From Thermodesulfomicrobium sp. WS (GTDB lineage Bacteria > Desulfobacterota > Desulfovibrionia > Desulfovibrionales > Desulfomicrobiaceae): DNA of 64,000 bases. The notes below the pieces were generated by a model that did not search any database, was not told the DNA's origin, and was given only the letters and a program-made list of their open reading frames with translations. Below are positions 1 to 8,112 of the stretch, one piece after another. The stretch is taken from positions 2,175,001-2,239,000 of the forward strand of contig NZ_AP027130.1 of assembly GCF_027925145.1 (NCBI RefSeq), given 5' to 3'. Both the position numbers and the translations under genes were made by a program. Within the stretch, counting starts at the first letter, position 1. Every line of letters starts with the position of its first letter.

Positions 1-753
1 GAGGAACAGCCGGTCCTCCCCAAGCCCCAGCATGCCCTTGTTCATGGCGCCGTAGAGGAGGGTGTGCTTCCCGTAGGGGAGGCCAAGGTCAATGCCGCGA
101 TGTCCGCCCCCTTGCCCCGCTTGGAAGCCGTCAATGTGGGAGGATGCCCGGTTGTACCCTTCCGGGCAGGAGTCGAGGAAGTGCTTGAGGCGGTGTCCCG
201 GGTCTTCGATATTGAAGGCGCCTTCACTGAAACCGTCCCCCCTCTCCATGGCCTTTGCCGTGAGAAAAGTCATGAGATCCCGGATGTCTTCAGGCCGGGC
301 GGGCCCATGGATGGTGCCGTTTTGGACGCCGCTATAGATCTCAAATCCATGGTTGATGCGTTCCTGAAGGATGCGGGGCATCTCCCGAAGCATCTGCTCC
401 CGCTGGCTCCGTGGAAGGGCACGGAGTTCCGCCTCCATCATCCGGCCATCAATCTGGACGCTCCGCTGCGTCCCCGGCATGACAACCCCCAGGGTTCGCG
501 GGGCGAGGTCTTGCGGTCGCTTGGTGTGTTGCCACGCCTCAACGGCCCGCTGGTAGGACTGGGGGATGGTACTGACAGCGAGTCCCCTCAGCGGTTGCTG
601 AGGAATCACCCGGAGGGCTTGTTGTTGCACTTCGTGCACCCGAGGCGGTTGAATCCCGGGAGCACCCCCTTCTTGTTGGATCCCGGGAGCTTGCTCACCG
701 AGCCCCATGGTCCCCTGGAATCTCGATTGATCGATGCCTACACCGTTCGGCAT
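1..753 (-). CDS. Candidate T3SS effector, 3' part missing (runs off the window)
   Basis: An open frame of 251 codons starts at ATG 753 behind a strong AGGGAGG ribosome site and runs off the left edge without a stop. The first 40 residues are rich in Gly, Gln and Pro and contain a repeated PGIQ motif, as in flexible secretion signals. The rest is a soluble mixed alpha/beta sequence ending in a G-x-P-Y-G-K-H-T-L-L-Y-G segment. I do not recognise the family. It lies next to a CesT-type chaperone gene and has its own sigma-54-like promoter, which is the usual arrangement of a chaperone-effector pair. The effector role is inferred from context only. Confidence 0.6.
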   Translation of the reverse strand, partial: MPNGVGIDQSRFQGTMGLGEQAPGIQQEGGAPGIQPPRVHEVQQQALRVIPQQPLRGLAVSTIPQSYQRAVEAWQHTKRPQDLAPRTLGVVMPGTQRSVQIDGRMMEAELRALPRSQREQMLREMPRILQERINHGFEIYSGVQNGTIHGPARPEDIRDLMTFLTAKAMERGDGFSEGAFNIEDPGHRLKHFLDSCPEGYNRASSHIDGFQAGQGGGHRGIDLGLPYGKHTLLYGAMNKGMLGLGEDRLFL

Positions 754-825
754 AAAAAGCCTCCCTTTGTTGTGCCTTTGCTGGGGCGGAGCTCCCGAAC
801 GGCTCCGTCCCTCGATCCGCTCGCA

Positions 826-841
826 AGCAGCACTTGTGCCA
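826..841 (-). promoter_or_regulatory. Sigma-54 (-24/-12) promoter for the partial effector gene
   Basis: Read on the minus strand the site is TGGCACAAGTGCTGCT. The -24 box TGGCAC is perfect, the -12 box is CTGCT (consensus TTGCW), and the GG to GC spacing is exactly 10 bases. Transcription would start near 815, about 60 bases before ATG 753. The locus encodes a sigma-54 activator at 13834-15126. Confidence 0.65.
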
Positions 842-951
842 TGTTCGACACGGCGATTCCTTGTTCGGCGCACCCCCCGTGCACGGCAACCGCGGCGAAC
901 AGATCCGCTCCATGCTCATGCCCGATGGCCACGTTTCAAGGCAAGGTCCGC

Positions 952-1407
952 CTACCCACGGATAATGTGGTTGTCGGGAATGGCGAGCCCTTCCTCTCTC
1001 CCCGTAGCAGCGTCACGCATCTTACCCCGCCAGTAGCGGGCGGCACCGATGAGACTTGCAAGCGGCTCCTCAATCCACGCCGGCTCCTCGATGGGAAGGG
1101 GAAAGACACGGTGGATGGCCACGAGGTCCTCTTCGTCGTCAATGCCCATGGCACCGCCACCGGTGTAGGCGCCCATATAGTTGCCACAGAGCATTTCGTA
1201 GAGAAGCTCGGTATTGGATCGGTCAATCCGACCGAGGTAGAGGGCCACCACGAGCACCTCTTCGTCTTCGTCCACAAAGAAAGTACAGATGATCTCATCC
1301 TCGATGACAAAGGATGCGGTGCCGTTCTCATCGAACCTGAGCCCTTCGATCCCCACGGCTTTTCCAATGTAGTCCACCACGCGCTGAGCGTTTTCCCTCA
1401 CATCCAT
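952..1407 (-). CDS. CesT/SycE-family T3SS chaperone (class I)
   Basis: This is a 151-residue, very acidic protein. It starts with an amphipathic helix and a G-I-E-G-L-x-F-D-E-N-G motif, followed by beta strands rich in Asp/Glu (IEDEIICTFFVDEDEE), the fold and length of class I chaperones such as CesT and SycE. These form dimers that bind the N-terminal part of an effector in the cytoplasm and bring it to the sorting platform. It lies just upstream (in transcription) of the candidate effector at 1-753, its most likely client. Four similar genes occur in this locus, at 2761, 4846, 8426 and 12308. Confidence 0.75.
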   Translation of the reverse strand: MDVRENAQRVVDYIGKAVGIEGLRFDENGTASFVIEDEIICTFFVDEDEEVLVVALYLGRIDRSNTELLYEMLCGNYMGAYTGGGAMGIDDEEDLVAIHRVFPLPIEEPAWIEEPLASLIGAARYWRGKMRDAATGREEGLAIPDNHIIRG

Positions 1408-1428
1408 GGATATTGCTCCTTACCAGCA

Positions 1429-1447
1429 AGGGAGGCACTGCCTCCCT
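1429..1447. repeat. Stem-loop between the translocator and chaperone genes
   Basis: A perfect inverted repeat (GGGAGGC / GCCTCCC, 3-base loop, plus one flanking A-T pair) lies between the stop of the sctE-like gene and the next start on the minus strand. There is no T tract, so it is more likely an RNA processing or stability element than a terminator. Confidence 0.35.
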
Positions 1448-1453
1448 CTGTGG

Positions 1454-2617
1454 TTATACCTGCATAGCCATCTTGGCCATGCTCCCCTGGGTATCAATGA
1501 CGTTCATGACGATGTCCATGCCCTGCTGCCAGGAATCCATGATCTCCCTCAGCTGATCCTCCTGCTCCTCGAGCTTCTGCTGGAGCTTTTTCAGCATGGC
1601 GTTGATCTCCGCAGCTTGGGCTTCGTGGCCCGCGGCATCGTATTCATTGACGGCCTTACCCACTCCGATCCCCGCTTGGGCCACGCTCAAAAGTGCCTGG
1701 AGCACGGCTACAGCCACCTTCACCGTGTTGGTCGTTACCGTGGAAACGGTGCTCGCCGCCGCCGATGCGCCGGCACTCGCCGCCGATGCGCCAGCACTGG
1801 CCGCCGCCGATGCGCCGGCACTCGCCGCCGATGCGCCAGCACTGGCCGCTCCTCCTGCCGCTGACGCTCCACCGCCCACCGCGCCGGCAATGACTCCGGC
1901 CCCGAAGCCGGCAATGGCTCCGGCCCCGACGCTCGCCGCAATCATGATGGTAATGATCACCGCTTGGTAGATGGCGAAGGCCACCCATTTGGCCGCTTCT
2001 TCGCCCATCCCCATGTTTTGGAATTGCTCGGCCATCCAGTCCATGATCTTTTGGGCTGCGCCGGTCTCTTGAAGGGTCTGGGCCACAAGCCCCACTATCC
2101 CGCCGGCAATGAGGGATGCTCCGATGCTGAGGCACGCCACCCCGGCAACGGCACCCACTCCTGTCGCAAGCATGACGCCGCCGGCAATGGCGAGAGCCGC
2201 CCCGGCGACGACCATGAGAGCGGGGATGAGCCATCCGAAAACTTTACCGAGGACGCCCCAGGTCTTCGCCCGATCCATCGCCTCTGCAGCTTCTTTGATC
2301 TGCTGGATGCGCTCCTGGGATTTCTGGAGTTGGTCCTCCCGGTTCTTCTCAATGTTTTCCTTGGCAATGCCCGTCATGGCCTCGTTGATCTTCGCCTTGA
2401 GACTGGCGAGCATCTCCGCCATCTCGAGGGCGTTGCTGCTTGGCGGGACAAGCTCCGGCTTGCCGCCCACCGTATCGGCCTCTCCTGTTCCCCCCGCGGG
2501 CTGTTCACTCAAGATGGTAAGGAGCTTCTTCGTCGTCTCCGAGATGCTCGGCGTATCCTCGGGCGTTTCCGTCACCACCGGGGTGGTGACACTCGGTGTC
2601 GTGATGGGATCAACCAT
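1454..2617 (-). CDS. sctE: T3SS translocator, large hydrophobic subunit (SctE/YopB/IpaB type)
   Basis: This 387-residue protein has the plan of the major translocon pore protein: a polar Pro/Thr-rich N-terminus, a charged helical region (about 65-118), two long hydrophobic segments (about 121-180 and 211-255) and a C-terminal coiled coil (about 335-370). It would insert into the target-cell membrane with SctB to form the translocation pore. Residues about 256-290, after the second hydrophobic segment, are an Ala/Ser/Gly tract of two 15-residue repeats encoded by a 45-bp tandem DNA repeat. The start ATG 2617 has a good GGAGGG site. The family is assigned from topology and context. Confidence 0.7.
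   Translation of the reverse strand: MVDPITTPSVTTPVVTETPEDTPSISETTKKLLTILSEQPAGGTGEADTVGGKPELVPPSSNALEMAEMLASLKAKINEAMTGIAKENIEKNREDQLQKSQERIQQIKEAAEAMDRAKTWGVLGKVFGWLIPALMVVAGAALAIAGGVMLATGVGAVAGVACLSIGASLIAGGIVGLVAQTLQETGAAQKIMDWMAEQFQNMGMGEEAAKWVAFAIYQAVIITIMIAASVGAGAIAGFGAGVIAGAVGGGASAAGGAASAGASAASAGASAAASAGASAASAGASAAASTVSTVTTNTVKVAVAVLQALLSVAQAGIGVGKAVNEYDAAGHEAQAAEINAMLKKLQQKLEEQEDQLREIMDSWQQGMDIVMNVIDTQGSMAKMAMQV
1752..1852. repeat. 45-bp tandem repeat inside the sctE-like gene
   Basis: Two 45-bp units repeat with near identity; the GATGCGCCGGCACTC core starts at 1764 and again at 1809. Each unit is itself built of two related sub-repeats of 21 and 24 bp. All lengths are multiples of three, so the repeat lengthens an Ala-Ser-Ala-Gly tract without shifting the frame. 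Confidence 0.9.
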
Positions 2618-2760
2618 GGCTGCCCTCCTTGTTTTCGTTTTCCCTCATTTTTCCCTCCCGCCGGTGCCTCGGCGTTCCGGCGTGTTTGCGGATCTCTTCC
2701 GCCGGACTCCACAGCCACCTTTCGGTCTCGTTCGTTCCGCAGCCCGCAGGGTGCGGCGCC

Positions 2761-3222
2761 CTACACCCGAATGCCCTCCGAAGCGCCCGGAGGCTCTTCT
2801 CGAACATGGGGCGCTTCCATGACCTTCCTGCATCGTTCTTGCCAATCTCGGACGAGCTCCACGAAGCGCTGGAGCGCCCCTTCAAGGCCGTTCACATCGA
2901 GCCCTGCCACGGGAAGGGTCGTGACGAGCGCCGCAAGTCCCGTCTCCGTGTCCACGCCCAGCGTGCCACCATCGGTTCCCTGGAAGAAGGAATTGCCGTC
3001 GAGGAGGAGCTCGTAGAGGGCGAGTCGCTCGCCCCGTGGAGGGAGATCTCCGATGTTGGCGTAGAGAAAGAGCTGGTTGCTCGCTTCGTCCACCTCCAGG
3101 TTTACCCCCAGCTCATCGAAGAAGAGACAGCAATAGCCGTGGTCATCCAAGGCAAGCCCCTCAATGCCGATGTTCTTTCCAAAATCCTGGAAAAGTGAGG
3201 TTATCGGTTGCGATGCCATCAT
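2761..3222 (-). CDS. CesT-family T3SS chaperone
   Basis: This is a 153-residue acidic protein with the same layout as the other class I chaperones here: an N-terminal helix (SLFQDFGKNIGIEGLALDDHG), acidic beta strands and a C-terminal amphipathic helix. Two adjacent ATG codons (3222 and 3219) follow a GGGGGA site and either could be used. It is 15 bases after the RGS-domain gene (3238-4833). With the chaperone at 4846 on the other side, that gene is bracketed by two chaperone genes, which suggests it is secreted. The client is inferred. Confidence 0.75.
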   Translation of the reverse strand: MMASQPITSLFQDFGKNIGIEGLALDDHGYCCLFFDELGVNLEVDEASNQLFLYANIGDLPPRGERLALYELLLDGNSFFQGTDGGTLGVDTETGLAALVTTLPVAGLDVNGLEGALQRFVELVRDWQERCRKVMEAPHVREEPPGASEGIRV

Positions 3223-3237
3223 GTATCCCCCTTCGGC

Positions 3238-4833
3238 TTATTGCTGCCCAGCGAACCATTGGGCAAAGTCTTGGTGAAAGTTCTGCTCCATGAGGGTAAG
3301 AATATGGTCCTGGGCCCTGTCGAAAACTCCATCCAGACGGTTTTCCGCCACGGCATCGAGGATTGCCTGGCGCTCCGCACCGTCAATATTGATCTCATGC
3401 GGCCCACCAGGTTTGATGAAATCATCCACAATGGCACGGGCAGCTTCCTGTTTCTTTTCTTCATCGGTGATGCCCCGAAAATTCTCCACTGCCTTCCAAA
3501 AAAGCGGATTCTCCTCCGCCTGCTTCTTTTCGCTGAAGGTGACGAAATCCTCGAATCCTCTCTCCGATTGCAGGATGCCACTGAGAGGATCGTCGGCTCT
3601 GTAGAGATCAAAGCCCAAAGATTTGAGCGCATCGAAGAGATCACCAGGAATGTCGCGCATGTGCGTTGGAGCCTCGGACACCGTGAGGGCCCTCTGGATG
3701 TCTTCCTCGCTTTTTCCAATGCGCTTCCCCGCTATAATGAGAGTGACTTCTCGCAACAAGTTCAGATTCGTGGACTGTATCTCTTCGGATGGGGAAGGCA
3801 TGAATTCACCGGAGAGAAAGCTGACCAATACCTTCTGCATCTCCTTGACGGCATCGGAGGAGAGGAGATGGAAGATGCGCGCCGCATCGTCTCTTTGTAT
3901 GCCGGCAAGCCCCATGCCCAATTGGATGACATACTCGCGCATTGCCATGAGATTATCGCCGCCGAACTCTTGGCTTTGCTTTTTGGCCAGCTCCGCGAGC
4001 GGCTTCGTATGTTCATAACAAACGGTAGAGAGGGTATGGAAGGTTTCGAGTACCTCGAGCCTGGATGGCGGTGGATCCTGCCGCAGGCGGTTGATGAACG
4101 CTGTGGCCGCCTCATGGGTTTGCCAGATGGCATCGAGCTGTTCCTGCGAGGTGATGTCCTCATTTTTTTTTACCAACTCGGTAAGGACGGCCTGCTGCCG
4201 TTCGTTGAGCCCCATGGTGCCGATGTGCTCCAAAAGCGCCTGCTTCCTCGTGATGAACTGCTCCACTTCCCTTCGCGCGATGTGTTCCGCCTCACCCTCT
4301 GAAACCATACGCGTGCCTTGTTCGGATGCCCATTTGATCTTGGCAGCGATACTGAGGGAGAGACGCTCATGGTGGAAATCTTCCACGGAAAAGCCTTGCC
4401 GGATGCCCTTTTCGGCGACGATATCGTACCACACCTTCCCGAAATCCCTTCGGCCGAACAAGTTCGACACACTGAACTGTTCCTGAATGAGTTTATTATA
4501 GCCGGCGATCTGGCTCCGATGCTTTTCCCCCGCTTGGATAAGACTGCGTACAGTCCGGGCCGAAAGGGGGGTGGCGCCGGAGAGATCAAGATCCTTTGCC
4601 AACGTCGTGCTGTATTCGCCGTAACAGTCCCTAAGCGCCGTCACGAAAGACTGCATGACCTGCCGGTTCTCCGCCGCCACGGTGCCGGGATGAAATTTTG
4701 CCCGGAACCAGGCGACAATCTTCCCGAAAAGGCCCCGGCCGTACCGCTGAAGACGGCTGTCTTCGCCGGCTTCGTGGCGGAGATAGCCGCCCGTTTGCGC
4801 GATAGATCGGAATTGATCTACGGTCGTAGGCAT
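3238..4833 (-). CDS. Candidate T3SS effector with C-terminal RGS (regulator of G-protein signalling) domain
   Basis: A 531-residue soluble protein. Residues about 418-528 follow the RGS family pattern: a leading D-P-L-S-G-I-L helix, F-E-D-F, then A-E-E-N-P-L-F-W-K-A-V-E-N-F (family S-E-E-N-x-x-F-W-x-A-C-E-x-F). Further on come I-V-D-D-F-I-K-P-G-G-P-H-E-I-N-I-D, then F-D-R-A-Q and the L-M-E-x-x-x-x-x-x-F helix. RGS domains bind heterotrimeric G-alpha subunits and speed up GTP hydrolysis. Bacteria have no such G proteins, so a role inside a eukaryotic cell is the natural reading. Residues 1-415 are helical, with no motif I recognise. It lies between two CesT-type chaperone genes within the translocator cluster. 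Secretion and activity are inferred. Confidence 0.8.
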   Translation of the reverse strand: MPTTVDQFRSIAQTGGYLRHEAGEDSRLQRYGRGLFGKIVAWFRAKFHPGTVAAENRQVMQSFVTALRDCYGEYSTTLAKDLDLSGATPLSARTVRSLIQAGEKHRSQIAGYNKLIQEQFSVSNLFGRRDFGKVWYDIVAEKGIRQGFSVEDFHHERLSLSIAAKIKWASEQGTRMVSEGEAEHIARREVEQFITRKQALLEHIGTMGLNERQQAVLTELVKKNEDITSQEQLDAIWQTHEAATAFINRLRQDPPPSRLEVLETFHTLSTVCYEHTKPLAELAKKQSQEFGGDNLMAMREYVIQLGMGLAGIQRDDAARIFHLLSSDAVKEMQKVLVSFLSGEFMPSPSEEIQSTNLNLLREVTLIIAGKRIGKSEEDIQRALTVSEAPTHMRDIPGDLFDALKSLGFDLYRADDPLSGILQSERGFEDFVTFSEKKQAEENPLFWKAVENFRGITDEEKKQEAARAIVDDFIKPGGPHEINIDGAERQAILDAVAENRLDGVFDRAQDHILTLMEQNFHQDFAQWFAGQQ

Positions 4834-4845
4834 CTCCCTCCCTCC

Positions 4846-5286
4846 TTATACTTTCATTTCCCCAGGAAGAACCGGCTCGGCCGTTTTGAACCCCTGCGCC
4901 CCGGCGAGGCGTGCCTGCCAGTGGGCTGCAAGGTTGATAAAGTTTTCCATGACCTGCCGAAACTTCCCCCCGTCCAGTCCTTCCACAGGCATACGGTAGG
5001 CCAGGGTGGCCACGCGGGTTGCCTTGCTCACGCCGATGGTGGCACCGTGCGTTTCTCGGAAGAAAAAGTCCGCTTCCAAAAGCGTTTCATAGAGATCTTC
5101 CGTGGGGTGCTCGATTTCACCGAGAAAGGAGAAGCACTCCACGGTGCCGTCCCCGTCGGCTTGAAGGGTGACGAGGATGTCACCTGCCAGAAAACTCCAG
5201 CTTCCGTAGTCACCGAGGCGAGCATCGGGAATGCCGAACCCCTTGCCGAACTCTTCAATGATCCGCGACATGATCTCTTTGCCCAT
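4846..5286 (-). CDS. CesT-family T3SS chaperone, likely partner of the RGS protein
   Basis: A 146-residue acidic protein with the helix and G-x-x-x-D-x-G-S-W-S-F strand pattern of the class I chaperones in this locus. I chose ATG 5286 because AGGAAGGAGAGG lies just before it. A frame start at 5304 would overlap the upstream stop by four bases (ATGA) but has no ribosome site. The gene ends 12 bases before the RGS-domain gene starts, the tightest pairing in the cluster, so that protein is the most likely client. Confidence 0.75.
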   Translation of the reverse strand: MGKEIMSRIIEEFGKGFGIPDARLGDYGSWSFLAGDILVTLQADGDGTVECFSFLGEIEHPTEDLYETLLEADFFFRETHGATIGVSKATRVATLAYRMPVEGLDGGKFRQVMENFINLAAHWQARLAGAQGFKTAEPVLPGEMKV

Positions 5287-5300
5287 GGCCCTCTCCTTCC

Positions 5301-6275
5301 TCATACCCGTGAGACATGATCTACCGCCTGCATCTGGAGCTCCATGATGGCTTTCAGCTTATCGAGCACGCTCTGGATGAGCTCCTGGAGAGCCTGGATC
5401 TGTTCGCTGTCCTTCTGTGCCTGGAAGGAGTGCTCTTCGGCCTTGGTCTCATGGATCTTCTGCTCTTCCTGAGATTTTGATGCCTCGTACTGGCCGATGC
5501 CGCTCACCATCTGGCTTACACCCTGGCCGATCTGAGGAGTTGCCTGCGCTGCTCCAGCCCAACCACCAGCAGAGAGAGAGGCTGCCTTCATGGCTTGCTG
5601 GGCGCTTACCTGAGCCGCCTGGGCCTGTTGGAGTCCCGCTTTTGCCTGGGAGACTTGCTCCATACCCTTGGCCGTTCCTCTGATGCCCTCGGTGAGGCTG
5701 GTGGCCTGCCGTGCCTGCTGGAGACCTTTCTGGGCTTCGGTGAGCTTTGCCTGCGCCTGCTGAACCGCCTTCTCCGCTTCGCCCAATTTGCCGGCGGCGT
5801 TCATCTTGCCGAGTTCAGCTTTGGCCGATTTAATGGACACTCCGATGGAGATGGCGGCCATGGCCACAGAGACGGCGAAACCCACAATGGCCCCCACGAG
5901 GGCTTTCATTCCGGCTTCTCGGATCTTCCCCGCCGCCTCAAGGAGTTCGTTCATCTGTGCTTGGTGTTCCACCTCCCGGGACGCACGGTTGGCGGCCCGC
6001 ATTTCCTTGAGGACTTTCGTGAGGGCGGCCATAAGCTCGAAGAGCGTATCCACCTGGCTTCCAAGGACGTCGTGAGCCCCTTGGGGATCCGTGTTTTCAC
6101 CAGGCGGCGGCAAATCCGGCGTTAGCGTTACCGTGCCATCATCGGTCTCAAACCGAAACACGCCATCTTCCACGGTAAGGGACTTGACCGCTCCATACCG
6201 CTGCGTTTCCGTAATGTCCTTGAGAGCGGTTTGGAACTGGGATGGGTCACGAAAGGTGATGCTCATTTCACCCAT
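5301..6275 (-). CDS. sctB: T3SS translocator, small subunit (SctB/YopD type)
   Basis: 324 residues from ATG 6275, which follows a strong AGGAGG site; an upstream in-frame ATG (6374) would add an unlikely 33-residue extension. It has one membrane segment (about 123-148), flanked by a charged helix before and a long Gln/Ala-rich coiled coil after (about 150-320). One hydrophobic segment plus coiled coil is the plan of the second pore subunit (YopD, SipC, EspB), next to the two-segment SctE. The SycD-like chaperone gene just upstream (6403-6903) would hold both translocators in the cytoplasm. The call rests on topology and context. Confidence 0.65.
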   Translation of the reverse strand: MGEMSITFRDPSQFQTALKDITETQRYGAVKSLTVEDGVFRFETDDGTVTLTPDLPPPGENTDPQGAHDVLGSQVDTLFELMAALTKVLKEMRAANRASREVEHQAQMNELLEAAGKIREAGMKALVGAIVGFAVSVAMAAISIGVSIKSAKAELGKMNAAGKLGEAEKAVQQAQAKLTEAQKGLQQARQATSLTEGIRGTAKGMEQVSQAKAGLQQAQAAQVSAQQAMKAASLSAGGWAGAAQATPQIGQGVSQMVSGIGQYEASKSQEEQKIHETKAEEHSFQAQKDSEQIQALQELIQSVLDKLKAIMELQMQAVDHVSRV

Positions 6276-6402
6276 GATGGTTCCTCCTTTTATGTTGATG
6301 GCCGGAAATCGGCATCGCCCATCACCCCCAAACCGTTCCCCGCAGGCGACACCGTGAGCCCGCCTATGCACCAACTCCGCACCAGCTTTTTCCTTGCTGC
6401 GG

Positions 6403-6903
6403 CTACTTTTCTTCCCCTTGCGCCGTCAGGATCTCCAGGAAGGCCTGGGCCTTCTGGAAAGTCTTCCGGTGTTCCGGCTTGCCCGTGCTGAAATCCACGG
6501 CCATCTGCAGAGCCTTCATAGCCTCCCCGATGTTTCCCATACCCAGGTAGCATTCAGCGGCGTGGAGATGCGGCACAGGGTCTTTCGGAGACGAAGTGAC
6601 GGAGGCAACGGCATAGGCGTTCAGGGCCTTCTCAAAGTCTTTCGCCATCTGAAGCGATGCTCCCAACCCCAGCCAGTACTTGCTCACGAAGGGGTTGAAC
6701 ATCCCAAGCCAGCTAAAAACCTGGACGGCGTCCCCGTACTTCCCGGCCTGGTAGAGATTGTACGCCACGCTGTAGATGGCCTCCATCTGCTCATCGGAGA
6801 AGCCCTTGACCTCCTGGAGCGTGGTCTCGCCCTTCACGACGGCAGCAACGATATCCTGGAGCTGTTCTTGGGTGAGCTCCTGAACCGGTATCATCTCACT
6901 CAT
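6403..6903 (-). CDS. sycD: Translocator chaperone, SycD/LcrH type (TPR)
   Basis: 166 residues from ATG 6903, preceded by GAGGAGG. An N-terminal helix is followed by three TPR-like helical repeats, including Y-x-V-A-Y-N-L-Y-Q-A-G-K-Y-G-D-A-V-Q-V-F and W-L-G-L-G-A-S-L-Q-M, a close match to class II chaperones (LcrH, SicA, IpgC). These keep the two hydrophobic translocators soluble before secretion. It lies directly upstream of the sctB-like gene and downstream of the EspA-like pair. Confidence 0.88.
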   Translation of the reverse strand: MSEMIPVQELTQEQLQDIVAAVVKGETTLQEVKGFSDEQMEAIYSVAYNLYQAGKYGDAVQVFSWLGMFNPFVSKYWLGLGASLQMAKDFEKALNAYAVASVTSSPKDPVPHLHAAECYLGMGNIGEAMKALQMAVDFSTGKPEHRKTFQKAQAFLEILTAQGEEK

Positions 6904-6973
6904 GGGTTCCTCCTCTCGATTTTGAGGCGGCCTGGCGCAAGGCCACCGAGTCGTGTTCAACCAAACCTTTTCG

Positions 6974-7513
6974 TTAAATGTTCCGAAGGATGGACTCCTT
7001 CGAGTCGGTGGATTTCTTCATGATGGTGGAGGCCATCTCCAGAGACTGATTGCGCTTGTTCATGAGGCTTTGGATGCTCAGCATATCGAGCTCCACTGAA
7101 CTATTACTGTTTTGAATATAGGCGTTTAAGTGTTCGATGTTGACATCCCACTCTTTTTCGTTGTGCGCGAGGTCATTTCCCCTTCGATCGTAGGCAACAC
7201 CGTGGGCGTCCAGCCAATCGGCCATTTCCTGGGGCATCATACTCGCTTTCTTGTCCCACGGACAATCACCTTTTTTGTCTTTGGCATTGGCTTGAAGCTC
7301 CTTCATCTTGGCGAGGTATTCTCGTGCCTGGGCAATATCGGCTTGCTTGTTTTGGATCCCCAGCATCTTGTCCTTAATCTGCTTATCCAGGCTGTCCGTC
7401 TGCTGGATTGCCAGATAGAAGGCTGCAACATCCACGGGCATGGAGAGGATATCGTCCCGAGACAGCGAGAGCACTGACGTGGTGGTGACGCTACCAATGG
7501 TGGTCTCTGACAT
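6974..7513 (-). CDS. EspA/SseB-like T3SS filament or tip protein, copy A
   Basis: A 179-residue, mostly helical protein without membrane segments. Its last 40 residues (LDMLSIQSLMNKRNQSLEMA then a Ser/Lys-rich end finishing in LRNI) and N-terminal coiled coil suit a helix-bundle extracellular component such as EspA/SseB, which form a sheath or tip joining the needle to the translocon. It is a recent duplicate of the next gene (7569-8066): both ends are nearly identical and only the middle (residues about 80-125) differs. This copy has a 14-residue longer middle. The functional call is moderate, since I rely on size, location and helix pattern. Confidence 0.5.
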   Translation of the reverse strand: MSETTIGSVTTTSVLSLSRDDILSMPVDVAAFYLAIQQTDSLDKQIKDKMLGIQNKQADIAQAREYLAKMKELQANAKDKKGDCPWDKKASMMPQEMADWLDAHGVAYDRRGNDLAHNEKEWDVNIEHLNAYIQNSNSSVELDMLSIQSLMNKRNQSLEMASTIMKKSTDSKESILRNI

Positions 7514-7568
7514 GGTCTTTCCTCCTTTCTTTCTCTTTCCTCGCCCTCGCCGCCACGATGACGACGTG

Positions 7569-8066
7569 TTAGATGTTCCGAAGGATGGATTCCTTCGAGT
7601 CGGTGGACTTCTTCATGATGGTGGAGGCCATCTCCAGGGACTGATTGCGCTTGTTCATGAGGCTCTGGATGCTCAGCATGTCGAGTTCCACTGAGCTATT
7701 ACTGTTTTGAATATAGGCGTTTAAGTGCTCGATGTTGACGTTCCAATCGCTTTCATTTGTTCCTCCGTTATACGAGACCCCGTGTGCATTGAGCCATTCT
7801 TTCATGCCTGAGGGCCATGAGGCATCTTTCTTATCCTTTGCGTTGCTCGCAAGCTCCTTCATCTTGGCGAGGTATTCTCGTGCTTGGGCAATATCGGCTT
7901 GCTTGTTTTGGATCTCCAGCATCTTGTCCTTAATCTGCTTATCCAGGCTGTCCGTCTGCTGGACTGCCAGATAGAAGGCCGCAACATCCACGGGCATGGA
8001 GAGGATATCGTCCCGAGAGAGCGCTTGGACCGACGTGCCTGACACAGATCCAATCGTATTTGCCAT
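7569..8066 (-). CDS. EspA/SseB-like T3SS filament or tip protein, copy B
   Basis: 165 residues, paralogue of the 6974-7513 product. The N-terminal half (S-R-D-D-I-L-S-M-P-V-D-V-A-A-F-Y-L-A) and the C-terminal helix are almost unchanged between copies, including at the DNA level. The central loop has different sequence and length (W-P-S-G-M-K-E-W-L-N-A-H-G). Divergence confined to the middle suggests a surface-exposed region under selection, or gene conversion keeping the assembly surfaces alike. It precedes copy A in the same transcript. Confidence 0.5.
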   Translation of the reverse strand: MANTIGSVSGTSVQALSRDDILSMPVDVAAFYLAVQQTDSLDKQIKDKMLEIQNKQADIAQAREYLAKMKELASNAKDKKDASWPSGMKEWLNAHGVSYNGGTNESDWNVNIEHLNAYIQNSNSSVELDMLSIQSLMNKRNQSLEMASTIMKKSTDSKESILRNI

Positions 8067-8112
8067 TGTCGTCTCTCCTTATCTGCGTAAGAAAGCACGT
8101 TCCCTGTTGTTC

